A stretch of 64,000 nucleotides of DNA from Arachnopeziza araneosa (GCA_003988855.1 QYAI01000108.1:31356-95355), one strand, 5' to 3'. Shown: positions 10,447 through 22,622, counted from the first letter of the stretch. Numbers and translations: made by a program. The notes: generated from the letters alone by a model not told the origin.

Positions 10447-13400
10447 ATGGCTGCCGTATCAGCGGCCTGTTTCTGTCCACAGAACCGACCACCAAAACTA
10501 GCATATCTAGAACAAACGCGTCGGTATCTGCGCAGCCACTCTGTGCTGGCGAGTTTTGTCCAATCCATCATTCAGTTGCCCGATGCATGGAAGGTCTATG
10601 CCCAAGCGAACTCTGGCATTGCTGCGCTGGATCAAGGACCCATAAACACAGGTTACTTTCGGGACTGGATACAGGATGGCGACGAGAATAGTGCTACTCA
10701 AATCATGAACACCATGTCGGGCATCATCGCCCTGCCTCTGTTGACAATCCTCCAGGTGGTGCAGTATTTCCAGTATCTCGAGGCACGTGGTATCACCCAC
10801 CGTGAATTTCTCCTCGAAACAAGATATGGCGGCCTCCAGGGATTCTGCGGTGGTTTACTGCCAGTCATGGCCATTGCATCGTCGTCAAGTGAGAAGGAGG
10901 TTGTAGAAAATGCAGGTGTCAGTCTTCGCATTGCACTAGGTGTCGGCGCCTATGGAGAGCTGGGTGACGACCCCAATGTCGAGGGGCCAACGACGGTGGC
11001 AGTTCGACTGAAATACGTTGCACAGGCTGAAGAGATTGTTAAGAAATTCCCAGGTGTAAGTTGCGCTTCTGCTTCCAGTCCCCCTGCTCACAAGAAGCTC
11101 TCACTTGACTTCCTATCTTCCGCGTTGAAAGTTTGTTCTTAACACTGAAAACAGACATATATCTCTGCAATTACGGAGCCTCTGTCCGTCAGTATCGTTG
11201 GTCCGACCCTTAGCCTGAGAGAGCTTAAGAGGCACGCAGAATCGCAAGGCATTACCGTCACGGAGCTCTTCATACGAGGGAAAGTTCACAATCCAGAAAA
11301 TAGGCCTCTCTACCAAGAAATGTGTGAATTGATTGATCAGACTCCGGCGTTACAACTTCCCCATTCAGAAGCGTTGCTTGTACCAGTCAGGGTCAATAGT
11401 TCTGGAGAGGAAATAGCTCCAGGCGTGAATCTTGCCCACGAGATTGTACGATCAACGCTGTTCGCGAGGTGTGAATGGTACATCCTTCTCGAGGCCCTCG
11501 CTGAGACGCTTTCCAAAAAATATCCTGAACAGACTGCTCATCAGTTTGCCATGTTTGGGACTGGGAACAAGAATGCAGTCTCTCCCTTAGCTTTTGAGAA
11601 GCACGGCTTGAAAATCACAAAACAGGACGTCGTCAAGTACGTTGATGAGAAGCTTTTTTCGGTCAACAGCAGTCAGCGACGCCTAGATTTGAGTTCCTTC
11701 CCCACAGATTCCATCGCTATCATCGGTGCAGCGTGTCGTCTACCTGGGGCAAAGTCAATTGACGAGCTGTGGGATAACGTGCTGAGTCCTGGTGTAAATA
11801 CTGTAAAGCCCTTACCACTCAGTCGAGTTGATGCGACTAAGGTGCCACGCAATGGACAAGCTCTCAAAGAGGGACGTACTTGGTACGGAAACTTCCTGGA
11901 CGATGTGGATAGTTTTGACCATGCCTTCTTTGGTGTAAGTCCACGCGAGGCGCTGAATATGGATCCCCAACATCGGCTCCTGCTAGAGACAGCTTACCAG
12001 GCTCTAGATGAGAGTGGTTATTTGCGACATCATCGACGTGAAGATTTCGACCGTGTTGGCTGCTTTGTAGGTTCCACCTACATCGAATATCTGGAAAACA
12101 CCGCAGCATATAGCCCGACGGCGTATACCGCTACAGGAACAAGTGAGCTTCTAATATATGTATATATATTCTCTCACATGTGGCTAACATCAGCACAGTT
12201 CGAGCCATGCAGAGCGGTAAAATTAGCTACCATTTTGGATGGAGCGGACCATCTGAAGTCATTGACACGGCATGCTCATCCTCTCTGGTTGCCATTCACA
12301 GAGCGTGCCGCGCCATTCAAGCAGGAGAATGCCCGATGGCACTGGCTGGTGGTGTGAATATCATCGCCGGGATCAACAACTTCCTGGACTTGGGGAAAGC
12401 AGGCTTCCTGAGCCATACAGGCCAGTGCAAACCGTTCGACGCAACAGCTGATGGCTACTGTCGTGCTGACGGGGTTGGGCTGGTGGTCTTGAAATCACTG
12501 CACCAAGCGACAGCCGACGGCGACCATATTTTGGGTGTAATTCGCGGTATTGCAACCAACCAGGGCGGCCTGTCCCAGACAATCACTGTTCCTCACGAAC
12601 GTGCACAGGTTGAGTTGTTCAGCACCGTGCTACAGCAGTCTGGTCTGTCAAAAGAACAAGTGTCATATATCGAAGCACACGGGACGGGCACCCAAGTCGG
12701 CGATCCTATAGAAATTGCTAGTATTCGCCATGTCTTTGGCAGTCCAGATCGTCCTCCACTCCATATTGGGTCATTGAAAGCAAATGTCGGCCACAGCGAA
12801 TCAGCTGCTGGGGTTGGCAGTCTGATGAAGGTGCTGGCGATGCTGCAGCACTCTGAGATTCCTGCTCTCGCCGGGTTCAAGTCTCTCAATTCGAAGATCC
12901 CCGCCATGAGCCCCAGCAATTTATACATTGATAGTACTGTGACTCCGTGGAATGCTCCAATCAAAGCGTCCTTGGTGAATAGCTATGGTGCATCAGGTAG
13001 TAATTCGGCGTTGTTGTGTTCTGAAGCTCCCAGCACTAGTAGTGGTGGTCAACGTACTCCAGCCACGGCCGGCATGCAATATCCAGTCTTCCTCAGTGCA
13101 GATAATCTGGAAAGTCTCGAAGCATATGCTGCCAAGCTTGCGAGCTGGATACAGAAATCCCCTGCAGCCACTCTTGGCGACATTGCTTACACTCTGTATG
13201 AGCGGCGGAAGCATCATCGTGTACGCTGGGCTCGTTCTTTCAGCAACTTGGATGCTTTAACCCAAATTCTGCATTCAGGCCTGAGCGATACGTTTGAGAT
13301 GGTACCGTCTACGACTCATAAACCAGTCGTTTTAGTCTTCTCTGGTCAGAGCAAGCAAGCCATCCAGCTTGACCCATCGTGGTACCGCTCATTCCCCCAG

Positions 13401-15992
13401 TTACGTAAATACCTCCACAGCTGTGATAGGATACTGCTTTCACTCGGATACTCATCAGTGCTGCCTGTATTATTCCAGTCAGAGACCTTGGAGGATGTAG
13501 TCGCCCTCCAGTGTGGCACTTTTGCCGTGCAGTATGCTTGTGCTATGTGCTGGATCGATGCTGGTGTGCGAGTCGAATCCGTCGTAGGCCATAGTTTTGG
13601 GGAATTAACAGCGATGGCGGTCGCCGGTGTTCTTTCCCTTGAGGATGCCTTGAAGCTCGTTGCTACAAGGGCATCATTGATGAAGACCAAATGGGGACTT
13701 GAGCGTGGCACCATGATGGCTATACATACGGTTCGAGAGGTTGTGGAAGACTTGGTCGCAACTATTCAAGACCTTGAGATTGCTTGTTTCAACGGTCCCA
13801 AAAGCCAAGTTGTCGTTGGTACTACTTCCGCCATTGAGCAAGCAAAACACATTTTGGACGAAGACGCCCGTTTTGTCAGCCAGAAGATCCGCTATCAGCA
13901 AGTCAACACTTCTCATGGCTTCCACTCGGTCTTTACTGAGCCTATGCTAGAGGACATCAATGAATTTGCAAAGAGCTTAGACTTCCGTTCCGGCGACATT
14001 CTTCTCGAGAGCTGCACCAAAACATCATTGGAAACAATATCGTCCGATCGAATTAGTCAACACACAAGAGAGCCGGTCTATTTCGAGGAAGCAATATCCC
14101 GGCTCGAAGGGCGATTGGGGTCATGCATCTTCTTGGAAGCAGGACTTGGTTCCCCAATCATCCCAATGACCAAGAAAGCAGCCCAAGATCCATCGCGTCA
14201 CGTCTTCATTGCTGGCTCGATTCTTCTAGATAAAACACATGACCTTGCTGCTACAACTGCAGCACTTTGGCGCGAAGGCATATCCGCCTCATACTGGGCA
14301 CATATTCCCAACGTAGACTCTGTCAGTAGGCCAATTTGGCTACCACCTTATCAGTTCCGGCGCCAGAAGCACTGGCTGGCCTATGCCGACTATACCGATA
14401 AGAGTGCTGCGGGTGAGGGCCAGGATAGGAACATCAATGAGAAGAATTCGCCTCTGCAGCTTGTGACACCGAGAGGTAGATCACACGATTCGTGGGCCTC
14501 ACTCATATTCGACATACATCCCACAGCAAGCCGTTTTATAGATATTGTGTCAGGGCACGCCGTTCGTGGTCAGCCACTCTGCCCTGCCTCCATGTATTTG
14601 GAATGTGCTGTGATGGCAGCCCAAATCATCGATCCCGGACTCGCTGCAGGTGCAATACGCTGCGAAGATATTGTCTTTCAACATGGTCTTGGACTGAACC
14701 CTAACCGCAAAGTAACCCTAGACATGGAGGGTGCTGGGGAGTATCTAAGCTGGAACTTTGCCGTCAGTAGTGCCTCTAAATCGCAACAGGATGGACGTCC
14801 CACAACCCATGCCAAAGGACGGCTCTCAATTACATCGCCAGCTGACTGGAAACTGTACAGCCGACTTATTGCAGACCGCGCTCAAAGCCTGCGAACAAAC
14901 ACCGACGCTGATAGATTCACGGCCAATAGAGCTTATACGTTGTTCTCACGAGTGGTGACTTATGGAAGCGTGATGCGTGGCATTCAACAGGTCTTTATGC
15001 TGGGCAACCAAGCGGTGGCGGACGTGCAACGACCTACTGTATCACCTAGAGGAGCTGATGAGAGCAGTGCGGTACAATCGTGTGATGCCGTCAGTCTCGA
15101 CACCTTCATCCAGGTCGCTGGACTCCTCGTCAACAGCAGTGAAACATGTCCGACAGATGAAGTCTACATTGCTACAAAAATTGAAAACCTTTCGATCCAA
15201 GGATGCGACTTCACAAGTGGATGCAGCCAGTGGGTCGTTTATATCATGACAAATAGGCTAGACGATACTCGAATCAGTTGCGATGCATTCGTTTTGGACC
15301 CGGAAGGAAAGCTCATTGTGACAGTTTCGGGCGTTCAGTTCTCGCGGATTCCTATCCTAAGGCTTGAGAAAGTATTGCAGCATGCCCAGATCAACATTAC
15401 GTCTGTTCCTGCTAGCTCAACGCAGCAGTCCATAGTTCTGCCTATTAATCACTCTGGTGGTGACATGGATGGAAAGACCGTCGTACCAAGCATCGCATCA
15501 ACCCAGCTGCTACAAACCGCGAAAGCCCTTGGGTCTGATCGGCTGCGATGGCTTGGTATAGATTCGCTGGCAACTGCGCGGCTAACGAGCAACCTGAAGC
15601 CTGATAAGCCACAGGCTAGCGAGACTACAAGGTTTATTACAACAAAGGAATCATCCTCCGAGCAAGATAGTACAAAGAGTCATGGCTCTAACACGATGCG
15701 CCTCCGACAGAGAGTCATTGAGTTGATTTCAGAGAACTCCAGTTCATCGGTAGCCAGCATCGACGACGTGGCAGTCCTTCAAGATCTGGGCATTGACTCC
15801 CTCTCTATCGTGGAACTGAAGTCATCACTACAAGAGGCCTTTGGAAAGCAGTTGGGTCCAGAAGACTTGATGTTAGAATCGACTTTAAAAGAGGTTCTTG
15901 ATTTACTCGAACACAATATGGACGCCGTAGAGAAAATGGAGGGAGGCCCATGGACTACGATCCAATCGGGTAGTGCTGTGGCCGCATACTGA
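10447..15992 (+). CDS. Non-reducing polyketide synthase PKS-2, SAT-KS-MAT-PT-ACP-ACP, no release domain
   Basis: Exons 10447-11055, 11155-12142, 12199-15992; 1796 aa. The ATG at 10447 is preferred over an in-frame GTG at 10441. SAT: GFCGG with Cys134, GKVH with His248. KS: MDPQHR, DTACSSS with Cys558, EAHGTGTQ near His693, KANVGHSE. MAT: GHSFGEL with Ser998. PT: SGHAVRGQPLCPA with His1319 and DTFIQVAG with Asp1500, the expected dyad. ACP: first site LGIDSL at Ser1655 sits in a shrunken segment without normal flanking helices; the second (LGIDSL, Ser1733) is complete. The protein ends about 60 residues later, so TE/CYC, reductase and methyltransferase are absent. Such enzymes make short unreduced aromatics, for example orsellinic-type acids, and need release in trans. 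The pairing with PKS-1 recalls the two-PKS mitorubrin cluster (inference). Confidence 0.95.
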
Positions 15993-16770
15993 ACACGAAT
16001 TATTAGAATCAGTGATTAGATAGAAATTGGTCGAAAACCTGTGGTACTTGATTGACCAATATTTAGTACAACTCAATCACAGTTTCACTATGGCAGTGAC
16101 GAAGTGGTAAGTGTGGTATCCCCTTTTAAAGTAATATATTGTAGATCCCTTCCTCTCCCTCCTCTCCCTCCTCTCCCTCCCCGCCTCCCATGCCGTCATT
16201 TATTTCAGATAAGGTCCTAGCATAACTTGACTCAGGGTCCTCATGTACTGCTCTTGGCGACTTCTTCTTATTGATTCATTCGCAACTTATCGATATCATA
16301 GAAGGTGGCACGGTTCAGTGCGTGGAGTGTTTGTTTTAAAGAAAGAAATAACTAAGGGGAGAAGTGGAATAAGAGTTCCAGTTGTTGTAGAAAAGAAGTG
16401 CCACGGCCGCTAATGTCAGTCGTGTTAGATATCACGGATGAGTGTTATCATCAATATAGGCAACAGGCTCCGAAGGTTATACGGAGAGATCAATTAGGGC
16501 AAAATCAAGTATATCAGACTTAATTACGAGGGCATTCGGCCAACATATACGGACTACAAGTGAGACGTGCTTGAAACAGGTGCTTGGCAGCTTGAGTAGC
16601 TTCAGGCTGCCAGGCAGACGTTAGCAAGTGGTACTAGCACTACAAGTCATGTAACTTGCACACAGCGTCACAAAATAGGTCATCATCAAGTACTTTCCAT
16701 GATCATATAGTCATTATATAATCAATCTGATCCTTGACGTTCAGATCTACTTCTCACGACATCAGACCCT
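15993..16770. other. Gene-free 3' region between PKS-2 and the FAD monooxygenase
   Basis: The two genes converge here. The only notable feature is a pyrimidine tract at about 16149-16190 (repeats of CTCCCTCCTCT). No ORF of interest. Confidence 0.5.
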
Positions 16771-18127
16771 TTAGGAGTATTGGTCCACCTTCGATGAGAA
16801 TTCTTCTTCAGCTTTCTTTATCATTGCATCCACATCAAAATCCCAGATCTTATGGCACCGATCATAGGTTTCGCGGTAGCATTTCTCCGTGTCACTTCCT
16901 GCATACGTCTGCCATTCGTAAAGCTCCCCAATGAAGCGGCTACTCTCAACAATCCAAGATGCACGCTCACGACGGATTTCATCGTAGCTTTCTAGAGCAG
17001 CGCGCAAGTACTTGTCCGGCTGATTATCTACCTGCAAGTTACGTACTGCAGTCTCCAGTAGCGAGCAAAGTGCCGCTGCGTCCTCGATCCCACATCCAGC
17101 ACCAGCCCCGTGGTGTGGTGAGGATGCATGGGCAGCATCACCGAGCAAGACAAGTCTTTCTTTCAGGTAAGTCGGTGCAGAATGGTCAAGTGTATCGAAC
17201 ACGGCCCATTGATATAGATTATCAGGCAGCAGCGCAACAATCTTTCTAACTGTTTGTCCGAATCTCTCGAAGGGCCGAGATATCTCTGTCTTTGTTGCGG
17301 TAGCCGTGAGTTTTTCGTGCGGCCACTTCTCCGAATCAGTCACAAAGGCCACGACATTGAGAAATGCGCCTTGAGCGACTGGAAACGTTAGGACATGTGC
17401 ATCTGGGCCGAGGTACATGTAGCGAGTGGACGTCTTTGCTTCTCCTAATGCTGCAGTTGCTTTGTCCATGGGGATCAAACCGCGAATAGCATACTTATGG
17501 CTGTAATGGGCATAGGCAGCCGGACTGTCTTCGCCCAGAACGATCTGACGGACACGGGAGTGGATTCCATCGCATCCAATGACTAAATTGAGTATCAGTA
17601 AGGATGTTATGTTGGACGAGATGTGGTGGATACAAACCTATATCGGCGGTGGCTTTTGTTCCATCGGTAAAGTTTAATTGCAGCTTCTTGCTATTCTCCA
17701 GTTCAAGAGGGGAGGCCATTTGAAATTCCTTTCCAAATTGGACGGTTCCTTGAGGGAGTAACTTGGCCAGCTCATCGAGGTAGTCAGGTCGAGAACATCC
17801 TTCGAAGCCGCGCTCGCCGAGGTAGAGCTGGAACAGTAGTTTTATATCCTCGCCGTCGTATTGTCCGTCCACATATTGGAACCAATCCGACGTGTTTTGT
17901 GTTGCAACACTCTTGAACGCGGCATGGATACGAGGATCCACAACTTTCATAGCCCATTCTGCGCTGGCAGTGAAGCCGAGCCCAGCCCCAATCTCGTGGA
18001 AGTCATTTGCACGCTCAAATACTTGTACATTAATATTGCGCTTCAGCAAACCAAGAGCTGTTATCACCCCGGTAATGCCACCACCCACTATGGCAACATC
18101 TATGCCGCCAAAATCTGTGCTCCCCAT
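16771..18127 (-). CDS. FAD-dependent monooxygenase, salicylate hydroxylase / dearomatase type (AzaH-like)
   Basis: Two exons, 18127-17638 and 17582-16771, 433 aa. The frame is open to 18202, but the ATG at 18127 places the nucleotide-binding motif at a normal distance. AIVGGGITG is the Rossmann FAD motif; VIGCDGIHSRVR restored across the intron is the DG motif; LLGDAAHASSPHHGAGAG is the GD motif. The family (TropB, SorbC, AzaH, AfoD) hydroxylates and dearomatises resorcylic aldehydes, the step that commits NR-PKS products to the azaphilone bicycle. With PKS-1 nearby this is the expected ring-forming enzyme. It converges with PKS-2 and is divergent from the oxidoreductase at 18876. Confidence 0.9.
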
Positions 18128-18875
18128 GTGGCCAATTTGTATAACAAAAATGTGAAGAGTTTCGGTTCTTCTAATACAGAGTTGCTGACCAAATAAAGAC
18201 ACTCAAAAATCGGCCGACAGGCAAATTGTGTTTCTACTGGTTCCGGAGAGGGCTTTGATGGGTCGTAAGAATGGTGGAGATAGTTCTCGATCAACGTGTA
18301 GAAATAAAGCGGGAGTTTCGTCAGGAGTCATACAGCGATTTATAAGAGTCGGCCGCTGACAGTAAGTTTACCGACCTTCCGTGCAAAACTCCGGTGCAAC
18401 TAGCGAATGAAATATGCCCAAGGAAGATATAAAATCCCGAACCGAGCTAGATATTTATTAGAAAAGTATATCGTTTTCGTATTCGAGTTTTGTTTACTGT
18501 TCATGAGGGGTATCCAGCCCGAAATTCTCAAGAACCCTCCCGCCCCGTAGAGCCGTGAAGCTTCACCAAAGAAGGCCGAAAACTCCGCGCTGGAGCAGTA
18601 ACTCCGGATACCTCAAATTTTTATTCACCCTACCGAAATTAGTTCACGATGTCCACATGCATACCTTCTCGACCCCAATATTCCGAGTTACAGGAACTTA
18701 ATATAAGTGTCGCTAGACATCCCCGTACCTTGTGCTACACACCGGTGTTTTCGCAGCGCAACGACAACTTTACATCACCCACTAGCGAAGTACGTCTAGT
18801 AACCCGCTGTCCTCAACAAACAAAGTCGCCCATATCTCTTTCCTCAAGACTCGCACCCACAACCCTATCTTGGTC
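18128..18875. promoter_or_regulatory. Bidirectional promoter with three AACTCCG motifs
   Basis: 748 bp between divergent starts. AAACTCCG at 18386-18393 and 18580-18587, and AACTCCG at 18600-18606. The last two are spaced 20 bp apart, about two helical turns. Confidence 0.5.
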
Positions 18876-20273
18876 ATGATGCTTGTACAAAGCTTCGTGC
18901 TCTTTGTTGCTTTTGGCTGTGTGTCGTTGGCGTCCGATCTTACTGACCCGAGGTCGTATGCTAAAAGCGACATTATTATCAGAGATGTCGCCGTAATTGG
19001 AGGTGGTTCTTCCGGGACTTATGGGGCGATTGCGCTGAAAGACCTTGGGAAAAGCATTGTTGTTGTTGAAAAAGAACCAGTATTGGGAGGCCATGCAAAC
19101 ACTTACTTCGTCCCGGAGACTGGTGTTCCCATCGACTATGGCGTACAAGCCTACTGGAATCAGACCATTGCCCACAAATTTTTTCAACGCTTCAATATCC
19201 CCGTGATACCTTATGCTACAGCCGGCGAGTCACAGTTTTACGATTTTCGCACTGGGGATGTCGTTCCCAACATCACCGTCAATGGTGACCTGAGCAAGTA
19301 TGCGGTGCAGCTATTCAAGTATCCGGAATTGTTTACCGGCTACAATGTGACATATCCTATACCCGCCGACCTCTTGATCAAGTTTGGTGACTTTATTGTC
19401 AAATACGGCTTAGAAGACGAAGTCTGGAACATGCAACTCTATCTTGGTGGCATTGCCAACCCTGCTAATTTCCTGGATGAGGTAACCTTCAACGTATTGA
19501 CATGGCTCGGTAGGGCATATGTCGATGTGGCGAATGGCGCCGACATAACCACTCAGAAACCGGAGCACTATAATGGCGAGGTGTTTGCCAAGGCAAAGAC
19601 CGAGCTAGAGAGCGTTGACTCTGTGCTGCTCAATTCCACAGTTGTTAAAGCAGAGCGCAACTGCGCTCACGGCCTTGGTGTATGCCTAGTTGTAAAGACG
19701 CCGCATGGGGCGAAACTCATTCTTGCCAAAAAATTACTGATTACAATCCCGCCCGTGCCGTGGAATATGGAGCCATTTGGACTTGACAGCCATGAGCTTG
19801 GGCTGTTCTCCACCTTCAACTACAGCGGCTACTACGCTGGCCTCCTGAAAAATGCTGGGCTCAATAACGACGTACTTTACTGGAACGCTGGCTCGAATAC
19901 GACGTACAACCTGCCTACTCTCCCCGCCACGTACGATATTGCGCCGACAAACGTGGACGGTATTTCTCTGTACTGGTATGGTGGTCCATCGCTCCTGAGT
20001 CAGAAGGAAGTCGAAGCGTCCATTACACAGGAGTTTCGCCGTTTGACCTCCAGCAACCATACTCCCGAGTTCGTTGCCTTTGCTGATCACAGTCCGTTCA
20101 AGCTGGTAGTCAGTGCCGATGAGATCGCCAACGGCTTTTATGAGCGATTACTCGCCTTGCAGGGCCAGAAGAATACGTGGTATTCCGGTGCGGCGTTCGT
20201 AAGCCATAACTCGGTCGTTCTTTGGAACTATACATCGTTCTTGGTGCCGGATATTGTTGCATCACTGGGGTAG
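18876..20273 (+). CDS. Secreted FAD-dependent oxidoreductase (amine-oxidase-like fold)
   Basis: Intronless, 465 aa from the ATG at 18876; an upstream TTG is rejected. Residues 1-19 form a hydrophobic signal peptide ending GCVSLAS. AVIGGGSSGTYGAIAL (near residue 40) is the FAD dinucleotide motif, followed by VVEKEPVLGGHANT, typical of the NAD(P)-binding Rossmann / flavin-containing amine oxidase group. At least eight N-glycosylation sequons (NQT, NIT, NVT, NST, NYS, NTT, NHT, NYT) support entry into the secretory pathway. Similar proteins occur in fungal secondary-metabolite clusters as late oxidases (beta-cyclopiazonate-dehydrogenase-like; family knowledge). Divergent from the dearomatase gene. 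Substrate unknown. Confidence 0.87.
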   Translation: MMLVQSFVLFVAFGCVSLASDLTDPRSYAKSDIIIRDVAVIGGGSSGTYGAIALKDLGKSIVVVEKEPVLGGHANTYFVPETGVPIDYGVQAYWNQTIAHKFFQRFNIPVIPYATAGESQFYDFRTGDVVPNITVNGDLSKYAVQLFKYPELFTGYNVTYPIPADLLIKFGDFIVKYGLEDEVWNMQLYLGGIANPANFLDEVTFNVLTWLGRAYVDVANGADITTQKPEHYNGEVFAKAKTELESVDSVLLNSTVVKAERNCAHGLGVCLVVKTPHGAKLILAKKLLITIPPVPWNMEPFGLDSHELGLFSTFNYSGYYAGLLKNAGLNNDVLYWNAGSNTTYNLPTLPATYDIAPTNVDGISLYWYGGPSLLSQKEVEASITQEFRRLTSSNHTPEFVAFADHSPFKLVVSADEIANGFYERLLALQGQKNTWYSGAAFVSHNSVVLWNYTSFLVPDIVASLG

Positions 20274-21077
20274 TCTGGCCTTGTATGTGGCAAATTTACG
20301 TTCAAGAAATGCCTTGGTCAGGCAATTCTAATTCGAAAATCATCTAGATAGTTTGTAAACCAAACACTCATCGAGATTTTTAATATATAGTTCTCTAATC
20401 AAGACACACCCATATCACAGGGATTCAATATTGTGCATTGCATACTTAGTACCCGTCGAAATAGATGTAACTTTTCTTCTCGCATGTTTCATGCCAACAA
20501 GGGATCTCTCCCTATAAAATATTCCGATTCTGTGCTAAAGTACCTACTTGAGCTATTATATGTGTAGAATGACATTTGTTGAGGTTGATACGAAGTATGC
20601 ATTCAACGTTACAGCTGCCTAATCCGCTCTTGATACGAAATTTATAATCCTAACCTTAACTTATTATTAGACGTGAAGCAAGGTCTAACAATATATACCT
20701 AGAGATTAGATATATTTATTGAGATCTGGCATACCTCGACTAGAATTTGTAAACACCATTTGTCATTCCGATGGTACAATCTACTATGTATCCACGGAAC
20801 ACCGAATGGGTCTCCTAGTGATTAAGCGAGGTTTTGAATGATTAAGCAATACGTCAAAGGCACGGAGTCTCTCATTTTCCACGGACTTTCTGGTTGTGTG
20901 CGGAATCTTTCCAGAATTCCGCGCGTCAGCAAATAGAGACTACTTCCAATGGGTTAGATTTCCCCTGCTTACCCAGACATTTATGAACGATCCATCTCTT
21001 ATCGTCTATGGTTTTGATCACCAAATCCGTGACCGCTTTATCATCCATCAGGAATACTGCTGTAATCGCAAACAGCT
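20274..21077 (+). promoter_or_regulatory. Upstream region of medium-chain reductase 1
   Basis: AT-rich, no gene. CGGAGTCT at 20863-20870 and CGGACTTT at 20882-20889 lie about 200 bp before the start codon. Confidence 0.4.
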
Positions 21078-22100
21078 ATGACGTCTTCTCACGCAGCTGC
21101 ATATCTCGAAGAGACTGGCCAGCCGTTGACTGTCAAATCAACCCCTTCTCCGAGCCTCAGAGACGACGAAATCTTGATCCAGACCCGATCACTTGCCATT
21201 AATCCATTTGATGGTGTGCAACAGTTGCTGGGTCCTAAATTCTTCCCATTTCTCAAATTTCCCTGCGTAATTGGCGAGGATGTGGCAGGCGAGGTGCAAG
21301 CTGTAGGCTCCAAGGTTACAGCATATAAACCAGGCGATCGCGTTGCAGCGCTCACGACTTCTGCATTCCAGGAACTCGTCAATGTGCCCCAATATATGGC
21401 AATTCGGCTGCCGGATTCACTCCCATTCGAACAGGGCTGCGTACTGCCATTAGCACTATCGGTCGCCTCAGTCGGCCTCTTTGGGCAGGAGTACTTGGCC
21501 CTGCCACTGCCATCGCCAGATGCAAAGCCAGCACCAAGTACGGAGACGGTGCTGATTTGGGGAGGCTCGACAAGTGTTGGCTGTAATGCCATACAGCTAG
21601 CCGTGGCAGCTGGCTATGAAGTGGTCACGACAGCATCACCTGCCAATTTTGAGCTCGTCAAAAGCCTGGGTGCAAGCCAAGTACTCGATCACAATAGCTC
21701 CTCCATTAAAGAAGACCTTATCGCCACCCTCAAGGGGAAGAAACTTGTTGGGGCTCTGGCAAATGGCGCTCCCAACCCAGCCAGTCATGCCGCCGTACTT
21801 GAGGATTGTGCGGAGGTCGTCAGGAGATCAGAGGGCAGGAAATTCCTAGCCTGTACGATGATGCTGTTGAATGGACCTCCTGAGGGCGTCAATGCAAAGT
21901 TCATCCAGTCTTTTCAACCAGGGGACAAGAGTCTCGCACTTGCCATCTTTGGTGACTTCGTGCCCAAGGCTCTTGAGGTAGGATCATTCACTGCAGCACC
22001 AAAGGTCCATGTGGTAGGTAAGGGTCTTGGAGCTCTGCAAGAAGCGATTAATTTCACGATGAAAGGTGTCTCGGCAACGAAGATAGTTGTGAACTTGTGA
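21078..22100 (+). CDS. Medium-chain dehydrogenase/reductase 1 (zinc-binding ADH / trans-enoyl-reductase family)
   Basis: Intronless, 340 aa, ATG start. N-terminal GroES-like domain with SLAINPFDGVQ and GEDVAGEV; central Rossmann motif WGGSTSVGCNAIQLA (A/GxxxVG-type) for NADP(H). The catalytic zinc ligands of true alcohol dehydrogenases are not evident, which fits the trans-acting enoyl reductase/quinone-oxidoreductase branch. Length is normal. Azaphilone clusters carry a similar dehydrogenase (AzaJ). Possible roles are reduction of an enone or of the core's side chain. Convergent with the ketoreductase at 22623. Confidence 0.88.
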   Translation: MTSSHAAAYLEETGQPLTVKSTPSPSLRDDEILIQTRSLAINPFDGVQQLLGPKFFPFLKFPCVIGEDVAGEVQAVGSKVTAYKPGDRVAALTTSAFQELVNVPQYMAIRLPDSLPFEQGCVLPLALSVASVGLFGQEYLALPLPSPDAKPAPSTETVLIWGGSTSVGCNAIQLAVAAGYEVVTTASPANFELVKSLGASQVLDHNSSSIKEDLIATLKGKKLVGALANGAPNPASHAAVLEDCAEVVRRSEGRKFLACTMMLLNGPPEGVNAKFIQSFQPGDKSLALAIFGDFVPKALEVGSFTAAPKVHVVGKGLGALQEAINFTMKGVSATKIVVNL

Positions 22101-22622
22101 AGGGTGGAACCCGTGATGGATTTGAAGTCCATGTTAACTCTGTGACGCTATGCACAAGGCGCACAATTACTGAATATAAAGCAATAAAAAATGGATGATT
22201 GATCTTTTGCGGATAAGATATCTTGTTGGAGACATTGTAATGCTGCGTGCTCGTATCTATCAATTCGCATATATGTAAAGCTAGTTATGTGAAATAATCG
22301 TGGTCAGTAACTCCAGTAGGAGGCGTTACGCAAGCAAACCATGAAGAGTCAGGAGGTCATTGAGTTTGTATTCGTTTGTATATTTAAACATTGAGATCGA
22401 GTCAAAGAGTTACATAGACACGGTTCGTGAGCATGTTGTAATGTAAGAATAAGGAATGCAAGGCATATGGATTTCAAGTACTGGCAGCTTCTCACTACAT
22501 AGAGTAGTGGACTAGTAACAAATATTATGACAGCTTTTGAGTTTATCATCGTATTGACATCTTTTCAGACTCCCAACTTTAGTCTAAGCTATTCTAGTGA
22601 TGATCAGAGATCGAAACCTCAA
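22101..22622. other. Gene-free convergent intergenic region
   Basis: 522 bp of AT-rich sequence between the 3' ends of the reductase and the ketoreductase. Nothing notable seen. Confidence 0.5.
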
